DNA from: Phlebopus portentosus
Taxonomy: Eukaryota > Basidiomycota > Agaricomycetes > Boletales > Boletinellaceae
Reading direction: 5' to 3'
DNA length: 64,000 nucleotides
NCBI GenBank assembly: GCA_037892935.1
Contig: JAYXKI010000005.1
Location: 806,001-870,000 of the forward strand
In this document: positions 34,240 through 45,620 of the stretch, one piece after another
Layout of the letters: each line of letters starts with the position of its first letter
Position numbering within the stretch: position 1 is the stretch's first letter
The notes under the pieces: model-generated
Database searches by the model: none
Seen by the model: only the letters and a program-made list of their open reading frames with translations
Told to the model about the DNA's origin: nothing
Program-made: the position numbers and the translations under genes

Positions 34240-37040
34240 TTCATCGAGGCGCGTCTTCACTAACGGCCCGACTAAGATCCGGATGATCTGGCACGGTTTT
34301 ATAGCTCCGACTAGCGGTCAAAAGCATCACGATAGAATTAGCAACGTGAGAATCTGACTCTTTATTTATGACTCTTCTGCAAATTCTCGTTCAACCACGT
34401 CTTTTACAGTTTTACCGAGGCCAGGCTGATGTCTACGATGAAACTAGGGAAGGTCTTTTGAAAGGCAGGAAGACTATGCTTCGTCTGTCTGCTGCTCATC
34501 TATCGGAAATCCGGAAGTCTGGTCATCAAAGCAGACTCGTGTGGATAGACATTGGAGGTGGTACTGGTGAGCTCCTTACAAGTAACATTCTTCGACTCCA
34601 TTTACAGCGAAGTCTTGTCAGGATACAACATCGAAGCCATGGACGCCTTTCTGCCGATAAAAGCCTTTGACGCAGTATACTTAGTCGATATCCGCGGATC
34701 TCTTCTTCAAATAGCTGAGAAGCGCTTCGCGTCTCGGGGTTGGACGAACATACACGTGGTACATCAAGACGCGGCATCCTTTATTCTTCCGAAAGCACCA
34801 TGGAGTGATCGCATGGCTGATCGAGGCTCAATAAGCCTGATCACGTTCAGTTACGCCTTGTCTATGGTAATTTGTTGACGTTGATCAACCTTGTTTACTT
34901 CTAATTCTTCTTGTTAGATTCCGGACTTCTATGCTGTTCTTGATCGTATCTCGTCGTTACTTGCTCCCGAAGGATTGATTGGTGTCGTTGATTTCTACAC
35001 TTCCGGCCACAACTTCCAGTGTCCAGCTTCCGTTGCGGATGTCAATAGAGCCTGCGGCCGGATTTCTCGTTGGTTTTGGCAAATTTGGTTCGACTTCGAC
35101 AATATGATGGTCGGTCCTCAACGTAGAGAATATCTCGAGCATAAATTTGAAACTGTGCGTGTCAATGATACGTATCCCTTCAGAACTAACCGTCGCCACG
35201 GGACCATAGGTGAAAATCTTGAATGGTCGAAACCGGTTTCTTATACCCTCGTTAATCCATATGTACGTATACGCGTGACTTTAGAGATTGGGACTGACGT
35301 ATAGAGTTCCGGTAGACCTTACTACGTCTGGCTCGGCCGACCGAGACGCACCGTTTCGTCCACCGGCGAGACTCTGGCACAAATTAACGTTACACAGGAC
35401 CGTCTTGGATCGTTGTTCCAGAACGTGGTAATGGTCGTCCTTATTAACGTTTCTATATCGGACTCAACATCGTCTTTATGGTTTCCAGCCGTGGCGTGTT
35501 CCGTATACAGCTAAGCCTTCGCATGGTCAAATGAATACATTTATGTATGCTTTTACCTGGGTATGTCAGGTAATTTCTGTTTTACCGATTGTAAATCACC
35601 ATCTTCACTGTAGGAAGACCCTCTGGAAGACATGAAACATCTCGTTCACGGCCCAAATGATTCGCTCCTCGTAATCACATCCGCCGGTGATAATGTTCTT
35701 CATTATGCACTGCAAGCAAGATTCCAGTCGGTGAGTCTGCATGAGTAGATGCAAACATAGATGGATGAGCTTTTCACAGATACACTGTGTGGATATGAAT
35801 CCTTGGTGAGAGAAAGCTTGAGCTGGACAATTCATGCATTGGACCGACTTCCTTGTATAGCCAAGGTCACTTGCTTGAGCTGAAGATAGCCGCTTTGAAA
35901 GTCCTACCCTATGAGGTGGCCTTTTCCATGTTTGGACGCGGACATGTCGATTCATTCCAGGAAATCCTCGACTTGAAGCTATCTCCGCTACTCTCGGCTC
36001 CTTGTTATCAGTTCTGGAAAGCGAATGCTCACATGTTCATGTCTTCTATGCCTCTTTACATGCACGGCTTTTCTGGACTCGCTCTCCGTATTGTCCGTAT
36101 TGTCTTCAAATTCACCGGACGCCTCGGTGATGTCGAACGGCTCTGCAATGCAAAGTCGATTACGGAGCAGATTTCTATATGGACTCGTCGGGTCCGTCCT
36201 GTCCTATTAAACCGGCTCACTGTCTTTTTCCTGAACAATCGATGGATTTGTTGGCGTGCACTTGGCGTTCCCGAGAATCAGAGGAACATGCTCCTTGCAG
36301 AAGGAACAGCGTATGATTACATCAAGGACACACTAGATCCGGTCGTGGCGTCGAAACACCTCAAAGGTGGAGGTTATCACTATTTCATGGTGCGTTTCGT
36401 CTTTTTGATAGAAGTTCGGGAGTATTGATCGAAAGTTATGATGTAGACACTCATGGGCCATTACAGCCCAACATCGTGCCCGCTATATCTCACACGAAAT
36501 GCCTTCGATGTCCTTCAAAGCAGCGACGGCGATCTGATGAACCCAATCAAGATTCACACAGATACAATCACCGGGTTTGTTCGTGTTCCTATCGTGCTCG
36601 CGATTTATTGACGTCGGAGTTTAGAGTTCTGGAGACTATGCCTTCTTCCTCGTTGTCAAGAGCTATACTTATGGATCACTTGGACTGGTTCTCGGAAGAT
36701 AGCATCGATGCTATCGAGGAAATACAGCTTCTGTACCGTGTTCTTAAGCCGGGTGGTTTCATTCTCCTTCGTTCTGCAGCTCGGAGCCCATGGTATATCA
36801 AACGGTCAGTATTAAGCCAGTGACGAGATTACCGTTCACTGACTGAACAATGTATAGGTTTATGTCTTCCGGCTTTGAGCCTTTTTGCCTCAACGTTCGC
36901 AAACCCGGGAGCAAAGAGGCTCTGGATCGCGTGAATATGTAAGTTGCTCGGTACTGCTCGTCGGGCATCAGTGCTGAATGGACGGGTATTCCAGGTATGC
37001 GTCGTTCTGGAAGGTTAAAAGGCCCGGCATCACGGCTTGA
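34240..37040 (+). CDS. Betaine lipid (DGTS) synthase, copy 2 (BTA-2)
   Basis: Tandem paralogue of BTA-1 with the same two domains and largely the same intron positions. Landmarks: IRMIWHGFIAPTSG, FYRGQADVYDETREGLLKG, LVWIDIGGGTG, FDAVYLVDIRGSLL, WTNIHVVHQDAASF, LITFSYALSM, IPDFYAVLDRISSLLAPEG, RWFWQIWFDF, IPYYVWLGRPRR, PWRVPYTAKPSHGQMN, NDSLLVITSAGDNVLHYAL, IHCVDMNPCQGHLLELK, FSMFGRGHVDSF, LAEGTAYDYIKDTLDP, ILMDHLDWF and LKPGGFILLRS. It ends at TGA 37038-37040. No break was seen. It has a normal GT donor where BTA-1 has GC, and lacks the intron insertion. An insert absent from BTA-1 (KAPWSDRMADRG) follows the SAM-domain aspartate strand. The start is set at the acceptor of the first certain exon; one or more upstream exons probably exist. 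Confidence 0.82.
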
Positions 37041-37654
37041 TCGAGTATTTGAAATTGTTTTTCTCGAACGTAAGATTTCTTCCAGTGTTGTGAACTGATG
37101 AACTACGTATCCTTGTAAGACCGTGTAACAACTATTGAATATACCTTTCCTTGATGATGAACACGAGCCAATGCACTTTGTGTGATGCGATGAAAACTCG
37201 ATCACTCAACAGTTACTGTACGCGATCTGCATATGACGAGGATAGACATATCTGACCAGTGAAGTCGATTCTCAGCCCTGCAGCGACATCTTGTTTCGAC
37301 GGTTGATCTATGGTTACCTGCTTGGAACTGATCGGACTTTTTAATGTAAGAGTCAAGGTATCCAACCTTAGAACATCTGATGAGAGTGGCTTCGGACAAG
37401 ATACCAAGGGCCTAAGTTAAAGCAACTGTGGTATCGCATACCTTTGCAGGTCAAGATTTTCACCGGGAATCGTCTGGCTTCACGACCTTGTGCTCACACT
37501 TGATGTGCATTTGAACCATTCACTCATAAGTATTGCTTGGGAAAGTGTTTCTTGGGTGCCGGCACTCCTCTTTCCATCTTCTTCGACTCGCCAAGCAACA
37601 TTCTTTCCTTATCAATATATTTTCTTCATTATTATTGTCCGGCATTTGAGTATC
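37041..37654. other. Spacer BTA-2 / 7TM-E
   Basis: About 610 bp. The frame of 7TM-E exon 1 stays open upstream to about 37490 but without an ATG before 37655. Otherwise nothing recognised. Confidence 0.4.
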
Positions 37655-39325
37655 ATGCCCGACTCCACGCTCGTTACTTTCTTTTTCTTTTTTCAAATAT
37701 TCGGTGGACAGTTCGGTATGGCATTGATTCTCGGTACAGTCGCGTTATCGAAGAATGTGAAGAAACATCCCCTGCTTGTCAATTTTCTTGCGAGCTGGAT
37801 GTTATATTCGATATCATTCTGTCTCCTGTGAGTTTGTCATATTCTCAGAGTTGAGCTGCTCAAGAACAAGTTGACGTGTGCACCAGATTGTACACGGGGC
37901 ATCAGTTCGATGATCAGAAACCCGTGTTGTTGTGCGTATTGCAGTTGTCGATGGTATATGGTTCAGCAATTTCGTACGTTGAGTATTCGAGGAACTGAAG
38001 GAGGATAGAAATACTTACCGCTAACGCAGAACACCGCTCGCAGGCTTGGCCTTGATTTTCAATGTATGTTCACTTATTACATATCATTCTTCAAGGAAGT
38101 ATCTGATGTCCCGAAATAGATCTGGCTTATGGCTAGTCGCCTCATTCACTTTAGCTCCGGCGGCAACCTTGAAGATGAAGTGGACGAAGTTCCAGTATCA
38201 AGCGAAAAGGGATATCATGCCCCAGGCGAGAAACGAACTCCATCATGGGTAACGATCATGGTAAATTAGTTCTGCATCCTATGTCAGTCCTGCCCCCAAG
38301 CGATCGTTCTGACCGATGTGGCTTCTACAGCTGATTATCATCCCATATTCCGCATACATAATAACTGTTTTGTTCTTTTTGGTGGTGCGTGATATTCGCG
38401 TTGTCCAGGAACCGTCCGTTGATGTCATATGGTGTTTATCAGGAGGAAAGCCGTAATATGGATCGTGTCCATAGGGGTCAGGAGTCAATATACTGCAGTC
38501 TCGATTCCGATCAAGAGTACGGAAACCAGTTTTCATGAACGGCCGCAGCTCACTGACACAATTTTGTCCCGTAGAGGTGCAGTGCCATACATAGTAGCAC
38601 TGATAGTTCTGGCATGTGTCATTATAGAAGGTGAGCTACAAATTATTGTCAGTGATGGTTTTGGTCAACACCTGCCAAAGCTCTGGTGGTCGTCAAGCTT
38701 GTGAAATTCAGAAAGACCTCCAAGCGGCCGAAAGCCAAGCTTGCAGCTGACGCTTTTGTCCGACTCTTCATCCGCATCGGTATCCTCACGCTATATGGCA
38801 TCCTATCTTTGATGTACGTGAGAGCATGGGTAGCCATGTTCACTAGGAAAAGTAACCCTCTTTTCCACAGGGCGGCCATCACATTTTGGTTCAAAGCAAA
38901 CAGGCAATTCGCTTTTGCCCATGCTGTGCAAGCCATGCGTGAGTTCACATATAAAAAAGGTACAGTACCTGTATAGTAACGATACCTTTTCTTTGTTAGT
39001 ACCAACCGCAGCATTCCTGATCTTCGGAACGCAAAGGGTAAGTTTGAGCATATACCTCAGACCGAATTGGGTTGATACGAACCTTCGAAAATAGGACTTA
39101 CTCATCGCTTGGGGTATTATGCCGCTTTGGAATCGGCTATCCGGCAAGAAGTCTCCCGCTGCTTCACCGGACCGGTACGAGATCTCCCATACCTCTGAGG
39201 CGAACTCAATTGCACAGAAGCCTCTGCCAGAGCTTCCAAGACTGATAAGGGTCTCGACAATGATGGCTCCGACTAGGCCGCCAGCAATCTTCGCAGGGGC
39301 GCCGAGTGGCTCTGTTCTGTCCTAA
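37655..39325 (+). CDS. Orphan 7TM protein (7TM-E)
   Basis: Fifth and most distal member of the orphan 7TM family. It reads MPDSTLVTFFFFFQIFGGQFGMALIL, KKHPLLVNFLASWMLYS, LYTGHQFDDQKPVLLCVLQLSMVYG, TPLAGLALIFN, a loop exon IWLMASRLIHFSSGG, LIIIPYSAYIITVLFFLV, a YCSLDSD segment, AVPYIVALIVLACVIIEG, LFIRIGILTLYGILSLM, FAHAVQAM, PTAAFLIFGTQRDLLIAWGI and a longer Pro/Ser-rich tail ending GAPSGSVLS before TAA 39323-39325. The leader exon with the LPSFYFP-type motif of B and C was not found, so the ATG at 37655 is a best guess. It is more divergent than B-D but keeps the FGTQ.D.L..WG signature. Confidence 0.68.
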
Positions 39326-40142
39326 ATTACCGTATCTGAAGTTCGCAGAGGTGAATCTGACACAAGTGGATAGTTGCGCAGCATGCTTACAACTCTGACC
39401 CTATGATGACGGAAATCAAACTTTGATGTAATCTTTGTGTTATTGATGATTAGCTAGAGCTTGTAAGAGCCGTCTGATCAGTCCAACAGGGACTATTTTT
39501 ACGGACTACCGCACTGTTTACCGTGCTGGGGATAAAATATCTCATGCAAGATCCATGGCATCGTGAAATCAACGCAAGATCCGTGCTCATGTTGAAATGC
39601 GTGTGTGAAGAGAGCGCTTAAGAAGGTCACCAGACCACACGAGGTCCAGGAAACAGACACAGAATGATCGCACAGCCTCGTGGACATGGAGTATCGTTAA
39701 GTGCACCGAAAGCAGAGAACGCCGGTACTATTGAAAAGAGGTTGACGATACGAGACGCCGAGTTAAAGTCTGTAGCCGGAGATATACTACATCATAGTGA
39801 CGACTGGCCGCAGTGATGAGTGGTGCTTCGAGAAGGACCGAGTAAGTAGAGTAAAAGTGATATTTTTGTTCATTTTAAAGAATGAAAAGAGTACGAGATG
39901 AAGCTCTGTGGTCCCGAAAGCAACAGGCGATTCAAATGGTGGTTCTAAGCAAGCAAAGCAGGGAAGAAGGCGGAGCAAACATTAGACGCTTTGAGTAGGT
40001 AATCTGCACGTGGATGCCTAGGCTCCTAGAGTCCTAGAGTCCTGCGCACTGCACTCAGCTCTGCCATTGTCAGTCCCATCCTCGTACCCCATTTTGTTCT
40101 TCTTCCTCTCTCTCTCCTCACCGTCCAGCAGCCTTCGTCGCT
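39326..40142. promoter_or_regulatory. Upstream region of the PDK1-type kinase
   Basis: About 820 bp. It contains CACGTG at 40007-40012, a tandem CTAGAGTC repeat near 40025-40042, and a strong pyrimidine tract (about 40094-40130) just before the ATG, a common fungal core-promoter feature. Confidence 0.45.
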
Positions 40143-42719
40143 ATGCTGCGAGTCGACGTTACTGGGTCCTCCCCAGGTCCACCACCACCAGCGCCCACTC
40201 TTTCCGACTTGAGCAGAAATGCGTCCGTCATTTCCACCTCAAGTTCGAGTGAGACTGGTTCTCTCGTTGTCAGCACTCCCAGGCCTCGCCCAGTTCGAAC
40301 GTTCTCGTCACCGAGATCTCTCAGCCGGGACGCACCACCGACGCCCCGTTCGACAAGACCGCCTGCGTATCTCGCGAAGGAGCTTGGTCTTGCCGACGAT
40401 ATCGAGAACTATGCGGATCTTAGGAAACGGGCCCAGTCACGTTCCAAATCCAGAGCTCGCACAAAGTCAAGGAACAGTTCTGCCGGGTTTAAGCTGGACG
40501 TAAGCGACTTTGAGTTCGGGGAAATTTTGGGCGAGGGTTCTTACTCCACCGTGTGTCTACTCGCTTCATACTGCTCTGTTCAATTCTCACAGTTTTATGC
40601 AGGTTGTGCATGCTATCTATCCTCCTACAGAACAGGAATATGCTATTAAGATACTCGACAAAGGACATCTTAAACGAGTGAATAAGACGCAGACAGCCAT
40701 TGCGGAGAAGAACACGCTCGTTCGGTTAGGATCCGGCCATCCGGGAATCGTGAGGCTGCACTGGGCTTTTCACGATGAGTGGAGCTTATGTACGTACATC
40801 TTGACACTTCTCTGTACGTCGGTTGGATCTGATTTATCGCCTCTAGACTTTGTTCTTGACCTTGCCAAGAACGGGGAACTCCAGAGTCGAATATCAAGGC
40901 TCGGTTCGCTCTCGCTTTCTTGCGCCCGGTATTATGCTGCGCAGCTTGTTGATGCTGTTGCTTACATGCACTCGAGAGGCGTTATTCATCGGTATGTCCC
41001 AGGTGCTCATCAATATCGCTTTTCCTTACACATTTGACAGCGACTTGAAACCGGAGAACCTACTATTGGATGACCATATGCGACTAAAGATCACGGATTT
41101 CGGAACCGGAAAGCTGTTAGAAGAAGGCTCAGAACGTACAGGCACATTTGTTGGGACAGCACAATACGTCTCACCCGAGCTACTCACTGCAAACAACACT
41201 TCGAAAGCGTGGGTCTAGCGTTGATGGTCGTCAAGTAATATGCTGACTAGTCTTGCCTATCAGGTCCGATATTTGGGCTGTAGGATGCATCATTTTCCAG
41301 ATGATTGCGGGAAAATTCCCTTTCCATGCACTCTCAGAATACCTGATGTGGCAGAAGGTTAAGAGCTTGGATTATACCTTCCCGGATGGGTTTGATGAAG
41401 TTGCGAAAGATCTGGTACAGAAGTTACTTGTAAATATGCTTTCTGTGCTCAGTTTTCTTGCGGAAGCTGATAATTCTTCTCAGGTTATTGAACCTACGCA
41501 ACGCCTCGGGGCTGGGGAACCCGGAACACCTTATGATATTGAGGCACTCCGTTGCCACCCGTTCTTCAAAGATGTTAATTGGGAAACCCTTTGGTCCGAT
41601 CCAGCTCCGCCAATGGAGCCTGGTTTAGTGAAGAAAGAACATCCGCTCTCAGAGCATAATTACGATGTCGGTGTCGCATGGGAACAGCTAGTCGGAGGTG
41701 CAGAAGACGAAGACGAGAGCAACGCGCCCTGGACAGTGGACAATTACGAACTGACGTCCGGTGTCGGTGCTGTCAACAGCTATCCGTTTGCTGGCGGCGG
41801 CGGAGAAATAGGACCTCTTGACATTGTGCCCTCACAAGCTGACCCTGTCAAGGATGTTGCTCTAGCCGACGATGCAGAAACACGAGGTCGTATTGGCCTT
41901 TCGGTAGCATCGTCAAACGTCGCCAACGGTATTCAACAGGTCTCTCATCCGATCGATATCCCATCGCATACTTCCGGGTTAAGAGATTCGATAATCTCTT
42001 CATGCTCCGGGTCTAGTTCTTCGGAAGGATCACCAGTGGGCCGTCTCAATGCATCAATAGGGGCGATATCTTTATCCCCTGAACCTGATCGCGGACGTGA
42101 TCGGGCAACGATACCTATCCGCCTTACTGATTCTCCCGATCACCAGTGGGACGTACTACTCGCGCCAGGAGAGAATGTCGTATTCCATGCCCCCGTGGAA
42201 CTGAAGAGTCGGACTCGTCGATTAACAGCGACCTTACTCCCGATTCCAGCAACGCAGAATCGGCCGAAGATCAGACATCTCGTCCTGACAACGCAGCGGT
42301 TAGTCTGTGTCAAGGCCAAACGCGGACGAAAGGTATCTATAAAGAGTGAAGCATTATTACGAAGTCCGAGTCCAACGGTTGGGAAGGATAGCAAAGATGA
42401 AAGGAAAGAAAGGGATAGAGAGAAGGATCGGGATACCCGGCCGGTGATTACCAGTGTCGCTGCAAAGGGCCAGAGGGCTTTCATCATCATGACGGTTCGT
42501 CCTTTTACGATACTCCACCGAAGAAAGCAAATCTGACGCGTTGACTCTCAGACCGCGAAGCCGCAGCAATACGCGACAGAGCCGATCACGGCCCAGCGAT
42601 GGATAGAAGAAATCAGCAAGTTCATCAAACCAGAGTATGCACGTCGGGATCCCTCTAATGCCGGTGGGTCGAAACCAGCACCTCCGCCCATTTTGAACGG
42701 CCAGCCTGCGAGAAACTGA
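40143..42719 (+). CDS. PDK1-type AGC protein kinase (Pkh1/Ksg1-like) with C-terminal PH domain
   Basis: 3-phosphoinositide-dependent kinase homologue, the upstream activator of other AGC kinases (Ypk, Pkc, Sch9) in fungi. After a Ser/Pro-rich N-terminus (about 120 aa) the kinase domain starts at DFEFGEILGEGSYSTV, has AIKILDK (ATP lysine), the alphaC glutamate in AEKNTLVRL, catalytic HRDLKPENL (reassembled across an intron), ITDFGTGK, the activation segment TFVGTAQYVSPELL, and SDIWAVGCIIFQM. It ends near QRLGAGEPGTPYDIEALRCHPFF. A linker rich in Ser follows. The C-terminal PDK1-type PH domain runs from WDVLLAPGENVVFH through HLVLTTQRLVCVKA to ITAQRWIEEISKFI, interrupted by a charged Lys/Glu/Arg/Asp insertion. 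Introns start at about 40550, 40789, 40991, 41209, 41429 and 42494. It stops at TGA 42717-42719. All catalytic residues are present. Confidence 0.9.
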
Positions 42720-43695
42720 CTAGAGTGGCTAGAATCTACGAATCAACCAGAGCTTTTTGCGTTTCTTCCTCCAAATGCTCTTTCTCCGCGTCTCCTCTAA
42801 TCAATTACATTCCTCGAGATTCTTCGTTGACATTTTATGGACCTTTCCTATAATTTACCTCGTGTTTCCTTTATTATTCCCGGGCTTCCACGTAATTATT
42901 CGTTTTGCTCTCACTTGCATCACGCCTTTTTCTATGATATCACTGGTACTCATTGCATTGCATTTTTTGTGACCTCTCGTGTAATCCTCGCCTCATTCGT
43001 CTTTTTATTCTCTATACGCGTCAATTTCATCCACTGAACATCTCTGATACAAGACATTATGTGTAGCCACGTATAGCATGTATATCGTACGATAATGACA
43101 GTTCCCGCGGCGGGTATAGGAAAAGTCTGGGGGAGAGATGCACACTAGCCATGACCTTTGCCTGAATCGCATATAGGAGTTCCGCACGTGGGGCGAACTT
43201 ATATATATACATGTATATATGAGTGCCGTTCTGAATTTGCAGTGGTCTTCTCGTTGTGCGCAGAAAACAAGTGAATCGTGCTCTTTCACAATTGTCTAGT
43301 TCCTATGTAGCATGCTGGTTCGAAGATCTGGCTCACCGATTCCGTAATGTTTTATTTACTGTCGCATCGTTCCATACAGAAGTCGAAAAACAAAGTCCAA
43401 TCAAGGCCCTTTCATATCCGTAACAATTCAGATGTCAGCATTCTTCAATTCGTGGGCCTGGGAGTCCCGAAAACCACTAAAGAGTTATACGATTGAAGTT
43501 GAAGAATGAATCTCGTGTACTTTGTATCATACCTGCTTACAGACGAGATTTCAAGGGCAAGTCGTTCAAACCGTTTTAAAACCAAAAACTTCTTCCTGGG
43601 AGATCAATTCTGCAGACATGATCCGAGACCTGCCAAGAAGGTAGACAAACCAGAGATGGAGGTATCAATCCAAGCTTGTTTTTATAATCAATGTT
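42720..43695. other. Convergent spacer PDK1-type kinase / ILV6
   Basis: About 980 bp between two stop codons, AT-rich, with T-rich stretches after the kinase gene. The open frames in it are hydrophobic but motif-free and judged to be chance. Confidence 0.45.
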
Positions 43696-44921
43696 TCAGC
43701 CGGGAGGCAGAAGACTAGCATCAACGTCGTCACTTTCGTCTGATTCATCTTTGACCTGCGAGGCGATAGGTGTTCGAGGCATCACCATAGTACCTACAAG
43801 AGCAGATCAGGTCTATGATGATATTAGATGCTGGACAATCGAATCTACCTGATCGAGCTGACTCAATAATACCGAATGGCTTAAGGAGGCTGAGGAAGGC
43901 TTCCACACGCGACGTTTTCGCGCTCATCTCAACGATGACGCTGTTTTCACTGACGTCAACGATTCGCGCACTGAATTGTTGTGCGAGGGTGTTGATAGAC
44001 TGCAGGTGCTGATGCTTGAGGCGAAGTGCTTCTGCCGCCGTGAGTGGGGGCGGCGTAGCCGGGGCTCCAGTAACGCTGTGCTCAAAGTTCTCCGCGATGG
44101 CGACCTCTTGCTCGAATATAAGTGACCGATCCTCCAATGCTGCGTCTGGATCAGGAGCTGGTTGCGCAAGTGCTGCTCCCTGACGTGGATCGTGCGTGGG
44201 ACCTCCAAGAAGTTGAGCTTCGAGATAATCGGGTCCGAGGATCGACACTTTCACGAGTAGCAACTCTCGAGAAATGCAGCGCGTATTAGTATAATCCAAG
44301 ACTGCCCATACTGGCACCTATAGATAAAGACGGTTGGTATAAAGCAGTAGATTCAGACGAATACGCATACGAGGTCCTCCAGCTGTCTTCGGGCCTGTTC
44401 AACAACGCCATCCTGACCACTTAAGACGATGCACATTCTACTGAGGTCGCGGATCTCGGTCGAGCATACGACAAGCGAGTCGATGTTAAATCCGCGAGCA
44501 GCTAAAATCCCCGATACCCGGGACAGGACACCGGGCTCATTCTGCACGAGACAGTTGAGTACATGTCTGCAAACAACAAAGCAATTCCGAAAAATAAGCT
44601 TCGTCCAATTAAAACCGAGATGAACTTATGACACTTTTTGAAAGGTTGTAAACTCGGAGGCGGAGTATTGTACAGGATATTTGTGACAGCCTCTTCAGCC
44701 GTTCTTGATCGCGGAACGTCTGTCGCAGGAAGCGGTGCTGGGCGGGAATGGGTGTACTTGTATGCAAGTGCCGAAGTTGAGTCCTTGATTGGCGGAGGTG
44801 GTTTTGGGATCTTCTCCGCCTTTTCTTCCCGTCGCAGAGCTGATGAAGAGAAAGAACGTGCACAGTGAGATCTGAACGAAAGCGCCGCGGGTCGAAGCTG
44901 AACGGCTAACTTCGTCGCCAT
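43696..44921 (-). CDS. ILV6: Acetolactate synthase regulatory (small) subunit, mitochondrial
   Basis: Regulatory subunit of acetohydroxyacid synthase, the first shared step of branched-chain amino acid synthesis. It activates the catalytic subunit (Ilv2) and confers valine feedback. The ATG at 44919-44921 begins a typical mitochondrial presequence (MATKLAVQLRPAALSFRSH ... RSFSSSALRR). After one intron the ACT domain reads HVLNCLVQNEPGVLSRVSGILAARGFNIDSLVV and RMCIVLSGQDGVVEQARRQLEDL. The next exon has PVWAVLDYTNT, SRELLLVKVSILGPDY, a variable insertion, QHLQSINTLAQQFSARIVDVSE, and SRVEAFLSLLKPFGIIESARSG. The last exon begins TMVMPRTPI and ends DASLLPPG at TGA 43696-43698. Four exons in total. 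The ACT domains and presequence make the call secure. Confidence 0.92.
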
Positions 44922-45620
44922 TACAGTGTCGGGACGAATATCTTCGTTCAAGCCTCAAGCCCGAGACCAGTGAGTCACAAAAAAAGTATTTATTTCAGAG
45001 ATCACCAGCTCGGCAACTCCCGCCAGTGACAGTGACAACGCGACACGAGCGTCACAGTCCTCCAGTCCAGCTCTCTCTCATGATCACCATCAAGGAAACC
45101 ATCACGGTATTTGCAAATTCATGCAGTCATTTGTCTCGCTTAGAATTGCCGGTAGTGTCGATTGCTTATCTCTTATTCCTGACTGGATCCGTTGCCGAGG
45201 CGTCGTCTACCAAGACATCTGAATGCTCAAACACGAGTTCCGATGTCGAGTGGCTTTCTGAATAAAAAGGTACTAATTGTATTGTGCATCCAAATTCGTT
45301 GCCGAGTCAACTAACGCAGAACTGCACTCTTACTTACTTTCCTTCTTCATTGCGTCTCAAATCGGCATGCTTTCCAGGCTTTACGTCGTAGGCGGGATGT
45401 CAACTTTCTCTTGCTATGTTACAGTGGCAGTGCTGCGTCGGTCTGCGGTCATTCTTTACTCCACTTCTAATCAAAAACCGGGGTCCAAGTGTCGGAATTT
45501 TTCACCTCACCCAAAAAACGCTCATAATCATGTGGGCGGAAGTACGGTACAGCATGCAGCAAATTTTTGGGTGAATTTATTTTCTCCGCGTCCTTATAAC
45601 CCCACGGTTTATATGTGTGT
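44922..45620. promoter_or_regulatory. Divergent promoter ILV6 / MFS-B
   Basis: About 700 bp. It includes CACGAGC/GTGACTC-like motifs near 44970 (GTGAGTCAC) that resemble a general amino-acid-control bZIP (Gcn4/CpcA, TGACTC) site, about 50 bp upstream of the ILV6 start. This fits an amino-acid biosynthesis gene, but the assignment is inferred from the motif alone. Confidence 0.45.

Noticed and set aside
29274..37040. Fusion of BTA-1 and BTA-2 into one gene
   Set aside because: Each copy has its own complete domain set and stop codon, separated by 1.9 kb.
10832..39325. A secondary-metabolite gene cluster
   Set aside because: No polyketide synthase, NRPS, terpene cyclase, P450 or other backbone enzyme was seen; transporters and methyltransferase-like domains alone do not make one.
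42140..42490. Minus-strand frame inside the PDK1 PH-domain region
   Set aside because: Antisense shadow of the kinase gene.
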